A stretch of 64,000 bases of DNA, from positions 67,262,206 through 67,326,205 of the forward strand of contig OZ007498.1 of assembly GCA_963931805.1 (NCBI GenBank), read 5' to 3'. Below the pieces are notes generated by a model that was given only the letters and a program-made list of their open reading frames with translations, was not told the origin of the DNA and ran no database searches. Position 1 is the stretch's first letter; every line of letters begins with the position of its first letter. The DNA comes from Microdon myrmicae (Eukaryota; Arthropoda; Insecta; Diptera; Syrphidae). Positions 23,880 to 34,197 of this stretch are shown piece after piece. The translations under genes were made by a program, and so were the position numbers.

Positions 23880-24860
23880 TGGTTCAATATAATTCAAAAA
23901 TTGATGGAGACAATTCGGATAGTGTTATTCAAATGAGACTTTGTATAACCAAATCAACGCAAACAGTCTGGACAGCTTTATGACCAAAACTAATCACAGG
24001 GCATGTTCTGGGAGCAATTTAACGAGTATTATACTCTATATTACGAGAGGGTGCATCGCAATGGCTTTATTCCACCAGGTGCATTTCTCCAATTCGACTT
24101 GAGCGGTCTTATACAAGATATATCTAGAATACCCCCGATATAGATCGTTCCTAGACAAATAATTATGATCGGTAAGTCACGCGCACCTAAGAAGAACGCC
24201 TGCGGTTTAGTCGGAGAAAGGAAAGACGTTCTTAAACAATACCAACAATTGTAGTGGTTGAATGGCATCAAAGTCAGTAATTGCAACATGAGCCAGTATG
24301 TGTAAATATATCTAGTATTCGGGTAGAATAGGATTAAATTTAAGTATCATATACAAAAAAAGAAGTTAGGAGTTAAGTAAAAAAGGCCACACAGTTTTTG
24401 AAATCCAATTTCTTTGTAAATATTAAATCAAATATAATAAATGACGCTATAGCGTTTTGAAATAATAGTAAAGAAGAGCGTGTGATTCGAACTGACGCTA
24501 TGACAGTTTGAATCACGAAAAAAATTCAACCTAAGCGTTACCCATCAGGCTACTGACTGTGAATTTGATTTTTAAACTCGAGTATACTCCACTGATGTGA
24601 ATTATTTTGTTATCGCTAAGGTATACGGTTCTGATGTATTTTCTTATTCGATTTTTCGTTCGTTGCTCTTCACTATTTTGCTTGTGAATTGTGTGTGTAT
24701 CTGTTAGACTCGCCACAAGGCAAATAAAGATCTATCGGTGAAGGGCAAAACATCACGACGATTGTCATGCTAAGTTTAACTTACAGCGTCCGTGTAGGAC
24801 CAGTAAGTTATAATAGAAGCTACTTAAGCAAGAATTTAACCATTTTTTGTCAGCCAAGTA
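23880..24860 (+). mobile_element. NLR-B copy a, 3' part, split by a V repeat
   Basis: It resumes at TGGTTCAATATAATTC (compare TGGTTTAACATAGGTCC at 43.38 kb). Broken frames read RNGFIPPGAFLQFDLSGLI. The 3' untranslated part continues to about 24410 and from about 24765 to 24860 (GTCCGTGTAGGACCAGTAAG), separated by V copy 4. It is heavily decayed. Confidence 0.65.
24440..24717 (+). repeat. V repeat, copy 4, in the NLR-B 3' end
   Basis: GTGTGATTCGAACTGACGC, CTCGAGTATACTCCACTG, GTATACGGTTCTGATG and the end CTGTTAGACTCGCCACA match the other V copies. The flanking NLR-B sequence continues on both sides. Confidence 0.6.
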
Positions 24861-24883
24861 ATTCGTAATGTACGATGTTCGAA

Positions 24884-24985
24884 TCATTTTTTTTTAAATG
24901 TATAAGCTAAATTTTTCTTTGAATCCTTAATACCACCTAAAAACCAATATTTTTATTACATCGGCCAATATGAAGAGACGTTCAA
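24884..24985 (-). repeat. Degraded retroelement-like repeat, copy 1
   Basis: About 100 bases match 26743-26846. On the minus strand both resemble one peptide with DSKK.LAYTFKK and DPN. The origin is unknown. The two copies flank the mariner at 25009-26231. Confidence 0.4.
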
Positions 24986-25008
24986 CTCAATTTTTTTAAA
25001 AATATATA

Positions 25009-26231
25009 TTGGGTTGTACCACATGATATGTCCGATTTACGCCCAGCCGGAAATAAAAAGTTCTCGAGGGAACATCTATGTGGTATGTGTGCTTGTTGTG
25101 TGAGCATTTTACGGTTCGTTACAGGTACAGTTCTTTTTTTTCTAGGAATTGTTTACCATGCTGTCGGCAGTTCAAATTACAACGCTCTTCCTTTATGAAC
25201 TTAAAATGGGACATAATGCGTCATTGGCAATGAAAAATATTAATAACGCATTTGAAGATGTAGCGGTAAACAAACGCACTATACGACGTTGGTTTGGAAA
25301 GTTCCGTTCGGGAGATTTCAGCCTCGAAAATGAACCGCTTGGGAAGCCGGAAACGTTAGTTGAGGACGATGTTTTAAGAGAAATGGTGGATACGGACCCA
25401 ACAAAATCGGTGAAGGGAGATTGCACAAAGCATGGCAATATCCACAATGACAATAAGTCGACACCTTTAACTCATAGGAAAGGTGAAAAAACTCGATAAG
25501 TGGGCACGCCATGAATTGAACGAGTCCCAAAAACTACGGCGCCTCAAAATCTGCGCATCACTTAGACTAAGAAACCAAACTGAACCGTTTTTGCACCGTG
25601 AAGTCACCTGTGATGAAAAGTGGATTCTGTATGGTAACCGTAAAAGACCTGGGTAGTGGTTGGATGCAGGCGAAAAACCAAAACACACCCCCAAGCCTGA
25701 TCTTCATCCAAAAAAGGTTATGGTGACAATTTGGTGGGCATCGAAAGGGTCAATCAACTTTTCATTTCTTCAACGAGCAGAAACGATAAACGCTATCAAA
25801 TATTGTGAGGCAATCGACATATTGCATGCTATATTGGTTGAAAACCAACCTGCGTTGGTGAAAAGGCTCGGGCCGATCCTTTTGCATGACAAGCAACGGT
25901 GCTAAAACGGTTGTAGTTGGGATTTGAAGTTCTCCCGCATCCACCGTACTCTCCTGGCGTTTCCCCAACAGACTACCATCTTTTCCGCAATCTGGATTCA
26001 TTTTGCCGGCAGAAGGTCTTCCGGAACCGAGCAGAGGTCATAAAAGCCTTTCAACATTTCGTTGCCTCAAAAAGTCAGCATTTCTACGAAAAGAAATATT
26101 TGATCTTGTATCACGTTGGAAGAATGTAATAGATGCCAACGGATCCTATTCTGATAAAAATTTACGGAAAAATAATATTGGCGCTTTAAATGTTTACTAT
26201 ACAATCGGACATTTCATGTGGTACAACATAA
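25009..26231 (+). mobile_element. Nearly full-length mariner (family C)
   Basis: Inverted ends share TTGTACCACATGAAATGTCC (left copy with ATGATATGTCC), at 25011-25036 and 26195-26231, in a TA-rich flank. The length of about 1.2 kb is normal for mariner. It encloses a transposase gene in the same orientation. Confidence 0.85.
25149..26140 (+). pseudogene. mariner transposase (DD34D type), broken
   Basis: The N-terminal half is open from 25149 (helix-turn-helix around RTIRRWFGKFRSGDFSLE, then EDDVLREMV). After a break come ELNESQKLRRLKICASL and CDEKWILYGNRKRPG with the first catalytic D, a stop, then WLDAGEKPKHTPKPDLHPKK and ILLHDKQRC with the second D (usual NARPH changed). Last come LPHPPYSPGVSPTDYHLF, keeping the third D. 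All three catalytic residues are present, but an in-frame stop near 25654 and frameshifts disable it. The order and motifs resemble the cecropia/Hsmar group; that subgrouping is my inference. Confidence 0.85.
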
Positions 26232-26742
26232 AATATATATAAAATAAATAAAAAGATTGTTAAAAATAAAAAACGAAAATTAACGTGGTTATAAAAATGT
26301 TGGGCTTCCAGAAAAATTTGTCCAAATCCGGCCAGACACCCTAACAATCTTTTGTTCAGTGCCCTGAATATACTTCCTATAATACATTTGTATTGTTATT
26401 GTGTTAAAAATAGTCTTTTTGAGATATGTAAATTTTAATTTTCGTTTAATTTATGGGTTATGTTATGTGTCCCCAAATATCATAGCCTAATATGATTTTT
26501 GTCCTGTGTTGTGATTTCGATTATTCAGTGAGCTACGAACATCAATCAGGGCGTTAGCAGAACCTAGTGCTTTCCTAGAAGTTGTGAAGAACTTTTTAAT
26601 CTGGATTGTGCCGCCTTAGATTCCCATAGTTCTGGTATTTTGGTCTAATCATAGTTTGTACCTTTTCACGTACCTTTAATGTATTTACATCTTGTTCTAA
26701 TATAACTGTTTGCTTTGTCGGTTTGGAATGAATTGTGTTTGG
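26232..26742. other. Unassigned region with a small minus-strand frame
   Basis: A minus-strand frame (26596-26796) runs into the repeat at 26743-26846. It gives DSKKTLAYTFKKSDPNTIH and QTVILEQDVNTLKV. It may be part of a retroelement protein, which I do not recognise. Confidence 0.25.
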
Positions 26743-26846
26743 ATCAGATTTTTTAAAAGTATAAGCTAAAGTTTTCTTAGAATCCGTAATGCTCACCAGA
26801 CCCCTAAACCGATATTTTTATTACTTCGACCAATATGAAGCGGGAT
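26743..26846 (-). repeat. Degraded retroelement-like repeat, copy 2
   Basis: Counterpart of 24884-24985 (TATAAGCTAAA, GAATCC, CCAATATGAAG in order). Less decayed than copy 1. Confidence 0.4.
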
Positions 26847-26973
26847 GTTTCTTCTTTTTCCCTTAAATTGTATAAAAACACAGAATGTCTGAATATCTTA
26901 TATTTTAATTGTATCTGTCATATTGAATGTGCAAACGTAAATATATTTAATCATATAAGAAATAAAAAGAATT

Positions 26974-27139
26974 CGACTACTGTTTTCCAAATTCCCTTCC
27001 GCAAGAAATAAAGAGAATACTACTATTACTGTTTTTCCAAGGTCGCTTCCGCAAAACGACTACTGTTTTCCAAATTCCCTTCCGCAAGAAATAAAGAGAA
27101 TACTACTATTACTGTTTTTCCAAGGTCGCTTCCGCAAAA
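26974..27139 (+). repeat. Perfect 83-bp tandem duplication
   Basis: The unit from CGACTACTGTTTTCC to CGCTTCCGCAAAA occurs twice without visible difference, so the duplication is recent. A weaker relative (TTTTCCCAAGGCCCTTTCC) lies near 27371. Confidence 0.85.
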
Positions 27140-27845
27140 AGGTATGATTAGGAATCTACGGCGACTGCAGCCCTCTCGTGCCGCAATGAAAAACTCGACT
27201 CTGCCCAAGATCAACAACAGTCAGATTTGAACGCGAACGAAGAACTCCACTCTTCCGAAAGTACAAGCATAGAGAAAGAAGATTGTCGCTCCGACAATTC
27301 CCAATTCAAACCAAGTGGAATCATTTTGAGCAGACCAATCCCAGGGCCCAAAGAGAAGTGTACAGTCAGAGGTTTTCCCAAGGCCCTTTCCACAAAAACA
27401 GTTGGTTGTAAAACCACAATGACTGTCAGACCCTTCTAACCTAATGAAGAATTCCGCTCTCCCTTAAAATTAAGTATACAAAAAAAAAGTCTCTAGATCT
27501 TATAACCACCAATTCTAAGGCAGTAAAATCGTTTTAAGCGAACCAGTCGAAATGCCAGAAAGCTCCCACAAGACAATCAGGATATCTATTAAAATTTACG
27601 AGAACGTGATCTACGACCTCGTATGATCTCGTATGTGCGTAAAGTATTTTCGGTCTATTTTCAGTTGTAGCTTTTTTTGTAAAGATCGTTTTGTCCAACA
27701 AATTCTGGTTAAAAATTCCACTTGTTGGTTTCCATGCTAAAGTGTTTGACTCACAATGACTCGTTAGCCGAGACGTGGCATAGTAAATAGTAATAGTAAC
27801 GGATGAAACTACTGTCAATAATTTGGTTTAATTTGGAGGCAATGT
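27140..27845. other. Unassigned region
   Basis: A 70-codon + strand frame (27227-27439, with KPSGIILSRPIPGPKEKCTV) has no recognised domain. Degenerate relatives of the upstream repeat are scattered in it, so coding is doubtful. Confidence 0.3.
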
Positions 27846-28307
27846 TGTGGCTAAGAATAAACAAGACTTACGTTTCGGTCGAAATTTGGTTGAGACTTCT
27901 TCAATTATGCACCCCAACACAATTATGATCAAACACTGCACTTTATAATTTCTTCAACAATCAATTTCACAATTTTTATTTCGCATAAAAAGACACTTTA
28001 TGCACTCAACATGATTCAACACTATTTTCGAAAATTCACCGGTTCTGAATATAAAAATTCACGCGAATCAATTAAATTCTTCCATTCACCATTTCCGGCA
28101 GTAACTATGTTTTATTGACTTCCTTGTGTTTGTGACGTCTTTAGAAAACAATTCCCGGAGGACCTCAATTCGATAGCATTCAGACCCAGAAGTACAAAGG
28201 ATCTTAGCGACGAACAAGAAAACCCGAACGAGCAGTAAACGTCCGTTCTGACGAAAATGTCTGCACGAACTGAATTCGGTCGCCCACGTCGGTGCGGCAG
28301 AGCCACA
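27846..28307 (+). mobile_element. Y, possible solo LTR
   Basis: The 462-bp stretch starts TGTGGCTAAG and ends CAGAGCCACA, with TGTGGCT/AGCCACA as 7-bp inverted ends typical of LTRs. I do not see a matching target duplication, so it is only a candidate. Confidence 0.35.
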
Positions 28308-29640
28308 AGATTTTCATTTTTATCCCTGCTGCCGGTTGATTGTTAAGCGTGGGGATCAGGGAGCGGCTGTCGAATGCAGGGAGGCCGACGTCGACGCAGC
28401 TGTTAGTCTGCAGTTGTTAACAGAGGCATGTAGATAGAGTGGAAAGGACCGTGCAGTGTCTGTTGGACACCCCTATTGCACTGGCTGCATCATGTTTGTT
28501 GTGGGCGCAAGAAAGTGGCGGGAAAATTTTGTAAACATCTGGTGTATCGCTGGGGGTAGATTCCGTGTTTATGAAACATTGTGCAGAATCGAAGGGGAGA
28601 TGGGAGCAGGTTGGTTGTGGATCGTATTCGCAGGGTTGGATACCAAGAAAATTTGCTCTGCTGCGATTGGCGGATGTTGATTAGGGATGAGATTTCGTTT
28701 GATTTTGTTTGGATTTTGTATTGAATTAGTGGTGTGGAGGTTGCCCAGCTCCACTGATGTTTATGTTGCTCGCAAAGCACGTGTAGTTTGGGTACACAGT
28801 AGCAATAACAGCGTTTGCGCCGTGATTGAATCGATAGGACTTAGGGCTGTTTCAATTGGAGGAAGAAGTAATTCAAACTTGCGGTCGCCGAGGAATAAAT
28901 AAAATGTTGACCTTTGGAAAGAAATTTACTCGGCGAAAGTGCTAAGCCTATCTTGTTTTCTTTTGGTACGCAAAATGTATATAAAAAGATTTGGGGGTAT
29001 AACAAATGTTAAAGCATGATAAAGGCGAAAGGACAGGGAGAGAAATTATCGATGTATAATGGTTTTCAATGTCTGAAGAATGCAGTGATGAAAAAGAACA
29101 AGGTACAACATTACTCTTCCGTGCAGTTCGTCTGAAGAACGATTATATGTTTCATTCCCATGTCTGAAGTTAATTTAGAAAAAATGTGGTTACCGGTTAT
29201 CACGGACAAATTCTTTGGGAGGAGGTATCCATCCACGAAATTGGTCTAGCTGTTACACCTCGCTACAAACCCTCTCTTAAACAAAAACAATTAATATCAA
29301 CCCTCACATCATCAATTGCACATCATCCCAAACAATTAACCCTTGCCAGTAATTTGCATACAATATAAAATGCATCCAATTAAAGCACACATCGCACACG
29401 TTGCGATAATCACGCTAAGTAATTCAATCATTCATAATACCGATCATAACAAACAATCCCAGGGTCGCTCGAATACGATCTTTCTGCTGTGTCACCAAGA
29501 CACCAAGCGAACACCTGGCAGGCTCACGTTTTGGACTGTACGTTTTCGTTCTTTTTTATGTCCGATTAAGTGTCATACAAGATATTTGACACGAGCGGCA
29601 TTTTCAAAGACAATCGACGGCGAGGTAATTGAGCGTCGAT
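28308..29640. other. No recognisable gene
   Basis: About 1.3 kb with several short open frames but no motif. I see no link to the other repeats. Confidence 0.4.
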
Positions 29641-29700
29641 AAAGCGCCGAATTGGCGAAATGGCGAATGCAGCGGTGAATCGCAGCTTAATCGTACGATA

Positions 29701-29828
29701 CGATTATGCACATGCGGGCATTGGCCTGTAATTGGATCGCCGAATGGAAAGCAATTAAGTGATTGCGAAATCCATTGCGTTGCACTCTTAGCAAGGAAAC
29801 GATTATGCACATGCGGGCATTGGCCTGT
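29701..29828 (+). repeat. 99-bp tandem duplication, second unit split by NLR-C
   Basis: CGATTATGCACATGCGGG and CATTGGCCTGT occur at 29701 and 29800. The second unit stops at 29828 and continues at 33123 (AATTGGTTCGATGAATTG, AAAGCAATTAAGTAATTGCG) after the NLR-C element. Confidence 0.75.
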
Positions 29829-30553
29829 TGTTTTTTTTTTAACATACTGTATTTATTTGACCAATAATCAGTGTTTACATTAAGTACTACAGCTAACTTA
29901 TAATTCAAGTGATACAACTGTTTACATGCATACATTACACATTTTTCAAACATAACTGAATGTGTGAATAACTATTCGAGTATTATAGGTTTTAATATTA
30001 ACAGTTTTCCTGGAAAATGTCAGAAAACCAGGATTTTTATTTTTTAATTTAATCTAATCTAATACTTAACCTAACTCTAACTTATTCTAGCTTAACCTAA
30101 TTTATTTTATAATAAGTTAAATATGTAATGTGAATTGAGGAATATAGGGATTGATGGTTAAGGAAGTAGGTTGGCGTGGGATACGGTCAGTTAGTGGCCT
30201 CAGGTGCGGTAACACTTTCCGGTTGTTCGTTAAAACGCAGAATGTTGGAGAATGGTTGTATGTTACAGTATTTGAACTGATTGGGTGCCAGCTCGGTGTT
30301 ATGGTACACTACCTCGTTGGAATCGTTAACCAATCTTGCAGAGGTGAAGAGACTTCTAGTATGGAGATAGTTCAGATAGTGAGCCCTGTTATCTAGAGGA
30401 GTTCGTAGTAGTAAAGTTATTATGGGGTTGGGATTATTTGGGAAGTTTTCAATAAATTTGATAGACAGCTCTAGGAAGCGTCTATCGAGACGGTCAATAT
30501 TAGCGGCATTGTATAGCAAGCTGTTATATGTAATCCTTGTAAGAGTTGGGTTG

Positions 30554-31864
30554 TCAGTTGAGGCCAGTGACCAGCCTGAAGCATTTCCTTTCGAAAGTGC
30601 GTAGCTTCTCCATTTGGGCTGGTGTTATATGATACCACAGTGGACACGCATATGTCAGTGTAGGTCTGATTATTTGTTTATAGATGAGCAGTTTGACTTT
30701 GTGAGAGAGACCGTTGGGTTTCCACATCACTCTTCTACAGAGATTTAGTTGTATTGTGGCTTTACGTAAAGTATTTTTAATGTGGGTGGAGAATGAAATG
30801 TCATTGGAAAAGGTTATTCCCAGATATTTTAAAGTCTTAGAAGGTTTTATCTGGGTGTTATTTAGTTTGAGTCTAATTTTGTTGTGGGTGCGCCTTGTGT
30901 TGTTTGTGCAGTGCTCATTTTTACCCTTAAACACTATAAGCTGGGTTTTATCAGGATTTAGGCGAATTTTCCATTTATTGAAGTATGTTGATAGATTTGG
31001 GAGGAAGTTATTAATGCGGTTTCTTGCCTCTTTTACAAACTTGCTGCTGGAGTAGACTATGGTGTCATCAGCATAATTCAACATTACGGTATTGGGTAAT
31101 TGAGGCTGCGGTATGTCTGAAGTATAAAGGAGGTATAATAGTGGTCCAAGAATTGAACCCTGCGGAACACCTGCGGTTATATTATACGATTGGGAGATAG
31201 AAGAATTTATTTTGACCATGAATTTTCTACCAGAGAGGTAGGAAGTAAGTAGTTTGGTAGTATGGGTGTTTAATCCAAATATGTAGTGCAGCTTGTAAAG
31301 CAGTCCTGAGATCCAAACACAGTCGAATGCTTTAGATATGTCGAGAGAGATACAGATCGTCGGGCTTTGGTTTTGAAGATTAGTTGTGACATCGTGCGTT
31401 AGTTTTAACAGAGCATGACAGGTGGAGTGTTGTGAGCGAAAGCCAAACTGGGAATTTGGGATAATAGCGTTGTCATTAGCAAATGAAAGGAGATTTCGAT
31501 ATATGTTGCATTCCAATATCTTGCTTAATGTGTTTAATAACGAAATCGGACGATAGTTGCTGGGGTTGTTGGAAGGACTGGACTTACTGATAGGGACTAT
31601 AACCGTGGTTTTCCAGTTATCTGGGAAATGTGATCCGTTAATTATGTGGTTGAGAAGAACGAGAATAGGGACTAGATTTGACGGGAGAAATCTTTTGTAA
31701 AGAAGGTTTGGAATTCCATCTAAGCCTGTCGACTTCTTGCTATTGCGTGATGTAATAAATTCAGATAATTCGCCTGCTGTTAGGAAGGTCGCATTATCCA
31801 GAGGATGAGATGCTTTGTTTGTTTCGTTGAATTCCGCGATGAAAGGGGTGAAGGATGGGATCAT
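30554..31864 (-). CDS. Jockey-type reverse transcriptase, long open part
   Basis: A 436-residue open frame and the best-preserved protein in the window. It has KKSTGLDGIPNLLYK, NYRPISLLNTLSKILE, QFGFRSQHST, SLDISKAFDCVW (catalytic D), GVPQGSILGPLLYLLY, NYADDTIVYSS (catalytic DD), LNPDKTQLIVF and LKYLGITFSND, then the thumb and a C-terminal RTFERKCFRLVTGLN. The order is the full RT core of Jockey-clade elements. It starts at a convenient methionine only because the upstream frame is broken; the linker to the endonuclease is in other frames. With no ORF1 and a truncated endonuclease it is not autonomous. Confidence 0.93.
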   Translation of the reverse strand: MIPSFTPFIAEFNETNKASHPLDNATFLTAGELSEFITSRNSKKSTGLDGIPNLLYKRFLPSNLVPILVLLNHIINGSHFPDNWKTTVIVPISKSSPSNNPSNYRPISLLNTLSKILECNIYRNLLSFANDNAIIPNSQFGFRSQHSTCHALLKLTHDVTTNLQNQSPTICISLDISKAFDCVWISGLLYKLHYIFGLNTHTTKLLTSYLSGRKFMVKINSSISQSYNITAGVPQGSILGPLLYLLYTSDIPQPQLPNTVMLNYADDTIVYSSSKFVKEARNRINNFLPNLSTYFNKWKIRLNPDKTQLIVFKGKNEHCTNNTRRTHNKIRLKLNNTQIKPSKTLKYLGITFSNDISFSTHIKNTLRKATIQLNLCRRVMWKPNGLSHKVKLLIYKQIIRPTLTYACPLWYHITPAQMEKLRTFERKCFRLVTGLN

Positions 31865-32023
31865 TGTGCGTGAGATGTAGTCGTTTACAGTATCTTGAAA
31901 ATTGGAGACTGAGAGGGAGTCGTTTTGTTGATGGATTTTATAAAAGTGATTAGCTAGACAGTTTGCTATGTCAGTATCTGATTGGACTGGGTGATTGTTA
32001 GTAGGGCTGATAATATAATCGAT

Positions 32024-33110
32024 TCAAGGTTTGTATTTTCGACCCGTTAGTCTGTTGATATTTTTGAATAAATCACGATTGGGTTTAATATTTTTAAGTA
32101 TAGACGTGTAAGTCTGGTCGGCAAATTGTTTTAGTTGTCCATTTATCAGGGTAGTCAAGAGTTGGATTTGATTTTTAATAAAAGGGGAGTAACTGCTATG
32201 TAGTTTTCGTCTAAGCTGTTTTTTTACGCGTAACAGTTTTGTAAGGATGTTGAGTAAAGGTTTTCCCAGATGATTATGAGGGATGGATGTAGGTGTGTGG
32301 CTGAAGAGGGCATTTTTTAGTATTTGCTCTATTCTTAAGGCTGCTTGATCAATTTCAGCAGGGAGTAGTCTCTGGTAAAGTATAGTCTGTAAAACTGGCA
32401 GCAATGTCCCTATTGACTCTTTTCCAGTTTGTCCTGGAGAAATTCGTGATCGGATTGAATGAGTAACATGGTTCGAAGGCTGGGATTTGGACAGTGGTGT
32501 GGACGGACCCATGATCGGAAGGAAATTCGAAAGATACTGTAGGGAGGTTAGGTAAGTAGACGTCTACGGATTTTAGGAAAAAATCTATTGTTGATTTAGT
32601 AGTATTGGAGATACGTGTTGGCTGTAATGGACAGTCCGCATAGATATATGGATGGAGTTGAAGGATTGCTAGAAGTTGGCAACCGTATTTATTGCACTTA
32701 GTGTCGTTAAATGAAGTATGCCGAGCATTCCAGTCTCCTCCTATTATGAAAGGTGCAGGTAGAGACTGTTGGATTATCTCAGTGATGTCGGAACTAGGGA
32801 AGTTTGGTTCCCGAGAAGGGTTAATGTATACGGACGACCGTACAAGCACTTTGTTGCTTTTGCAAAAGATTTTAATTGCCGTGTACTCAATATTATTTAT
32901 ATTGGTGAACCTAATTTCGGAAAATTGGAATTTCTTGTGTATTCGAATTCCAGTACCTCCACGAGGTCCAGTGGTTCGTGGATTAGAAACAAGTGTATAA
33001 TTCGGGAGTTTGGTTTAAGCCAAGTTTCTGAGAGGAGGAGGATATATGGAGAAAACTTTTCAACGAACAATCGGAGGTGTTGTCTGCGAATATCGGAATA
33101 TATGGACTCT
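32024..33110 (-). pseudogene. Endonuclease (APE type) and linker of NLR-C, truncated
   Basis: On the minus strand, from 33110 down: LLLSETWLKPNS (with the catalytic glutamate), VRSSVYINPSREPNF, FIIGGDWNARHTSFND (catalytic D and N), PTRISNTTKSTIDFFL and FPSDHGSVHTTVQ, with the final S-D-H catalytic motif. Then follows the linker towards the RT (32024-32512). The frame changes near 32360-32510 and again before the RT. The N-terminal strand of the domain is missing because of 5' truncation. Confidence 0.85.
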
Positions 33111-33267
33111 GCGTTGAGGGAAGCATTGGCCTGTAATTGGTTCGATGAATTGAAAGCAATTAAGTAATTGCGAAATTCATTACCGATGCGTTCTGGCAGC
33201 GCGAACTTGGCAATTGCTGGAAGTGCAAATAACCTCTGACAGGCAAATAACCTCGATATAGGTTATA

Positions 33268-34073
33268 CGAGGGTTCCCTTTTATATTTCGGGATTAGAGA
33301 ACAAAAACAAATATTGATCATCGAAAATCACTTTATTGTTTTTCAAAATATTCCCCATGAAGATCTATACACTTTTGCATGCGTTTGAACCAATTGTCGA
33401 AGCACTTTTGCCACTCTGATTGAGGTATCTCCAACACATCAAAATATTCCCCTTTTGTTGGATTTGGCCCATCTTGAAACACCCAGACAGTCGACTGCTG
33501 TTTACTTTCGGACTCATACGCGTAAATCCACGATTCATCACCTGTCACGATGTCATAGACGTGTTTCGAAGCACCGCGACCGTATTTTTTGAGCATTTCT
33601 ATCGACCAATTGACACGAGCCTTTTTTTGGGCCATGGACAAATAGTGTGGGATCCAACGCGAAGTCATTTTTTTGACAGTCAAATGTTTATGCAATATTG
33701 AATGTATGCTGGTCCAACTAACGCCTAAGGTTGTCTCAATCTCACGATAGGTCACATGACGATCTTCCAATATCAGTTCGCGCAAAGCATCAATGGTTTT
33801 CGGAACAACAACTGATTTTGGACGACCTTCACGAAATTCATCTTGGAGTGAACTACGACCACGATTGAATTCACCATACCATCGATAAACACTGGTCCTT
33901 GATGGAGCTTCATCGCCAAAAATTGAATTAAGTTCACCCATGCACTGTTGCTGAGTTAATCCACGCCGAAAGTTGTAAAAAATAATCGCACGAAAATGTT
34001 GACGACAGAGCTGTCAATTGCCGGATTGCAACATTAGGGTTGCCAAATCCCGAAACATAAGAGGCAACCCTCG
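33268..34073 (-). mobile_element. Internally deleted mariner (family A)
   Basis: 806 bp with matching inverted ends: CGAGGGTTCCCTTTTATATTT on the left, and on the right the complement of CGAGGGTTGCCTCTTATGTTT. Each is beside TA (33266-33267 and 34074-34075). Full mariners are about 1.3 kb, so about 0.5 kb is lost. Confidence 0.92.
33333..33941 (-). CDS. mariner transposase with central deletion
   Basis: A 202-residue open frame. The DNA-binding half is intact (SVYRWYGEFNRGRSSLQDE, GVSWTSIHSILHKHL), then IVTGDESWIYAYE with the first catalytic D and STVWVFQDGPNPTK. It jumps directly to EIPQSEWQKCFDNWF and CIDLHGEYFEKQ, the normal C-terminus. The second and third catalytic aspartates are deleted and the frame is kept across the deletion. 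It could bind DNA ends but not cut, so if expressed it might act as a repressor; that is inference. Confidence 0.9.
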   Translation of the reverse strand: MGELNSIFGDEAPSRTSVYRWYGEFNRGRSSLQDEFREGRPKSVVVPKTIDALRELILEDRHVTYREIETTLGVSWTSIHSILHKHLTVKKMTSRWIPHYLSMAQKKARVNWSIEMLKKYGRGASKHVYDIVTGDESWIYAYESESKQQSTVWVFQDGPNPTKGEYFDVLEIPQSEWQKCFDNWFKRMQKCIDLHGEYFEKQ

Positions 34074-34125
34074 TACGTTCTGATAGAGGGAAATGCATCG
34101 TCCCCTAATTCGCCAGTAACATCGG

Positions 34126-34133
34126 TATATAAA
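34126..34133 (+). promoter_or_regulatory. TATA box of the H LTR
   Basis: TATATAAA, followed by G, stands just before the repeat array, in the place expected for the U3/R promoter of an LTR. Confidence 0.5.
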
Positions 34134-34197
34134 GAGTTTTTGCGAATGGGTTGTGGTTGTTGGCAGTAAATTATCCAAGCAAGGGATGGATTTTCCC

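Larger units (their letters stand above)
29829..33122 (-). mobile_element. NLR-C, Jockey-like non-LTR retrotransposon, 5' truncated
   Basis: A 3,294-bp element on the minus strand. It is flanked by GCATTGGCCTGT at 29817-29828 and 33123-33134, a 12-bp target duplication. The 3' end has an AATAAA-type signal and a short A tail (T run at 29830-29840 on the + strand). The 5' end is cut inside the endonuclease domain, so the first ORF and the start of the second are absent, the usual result of incomplete reverse transcription. A second copy of its 3' end lies at 45866-46215. Confidence 0.92.

Noticed and set aside
27846..28307. Y as a proven LTR with target duplication
   Set aside because: The flanking 4-5 bases (AATGT and AGATT) do not match, so it was kept only as a low-confidence candidate.
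30714..31055. Plus-strand frame of 113 codons opposite the NLR-C reverse transcriptase
   Set aside because: It is the antisense shadow of the conserved RT on the minus strand.
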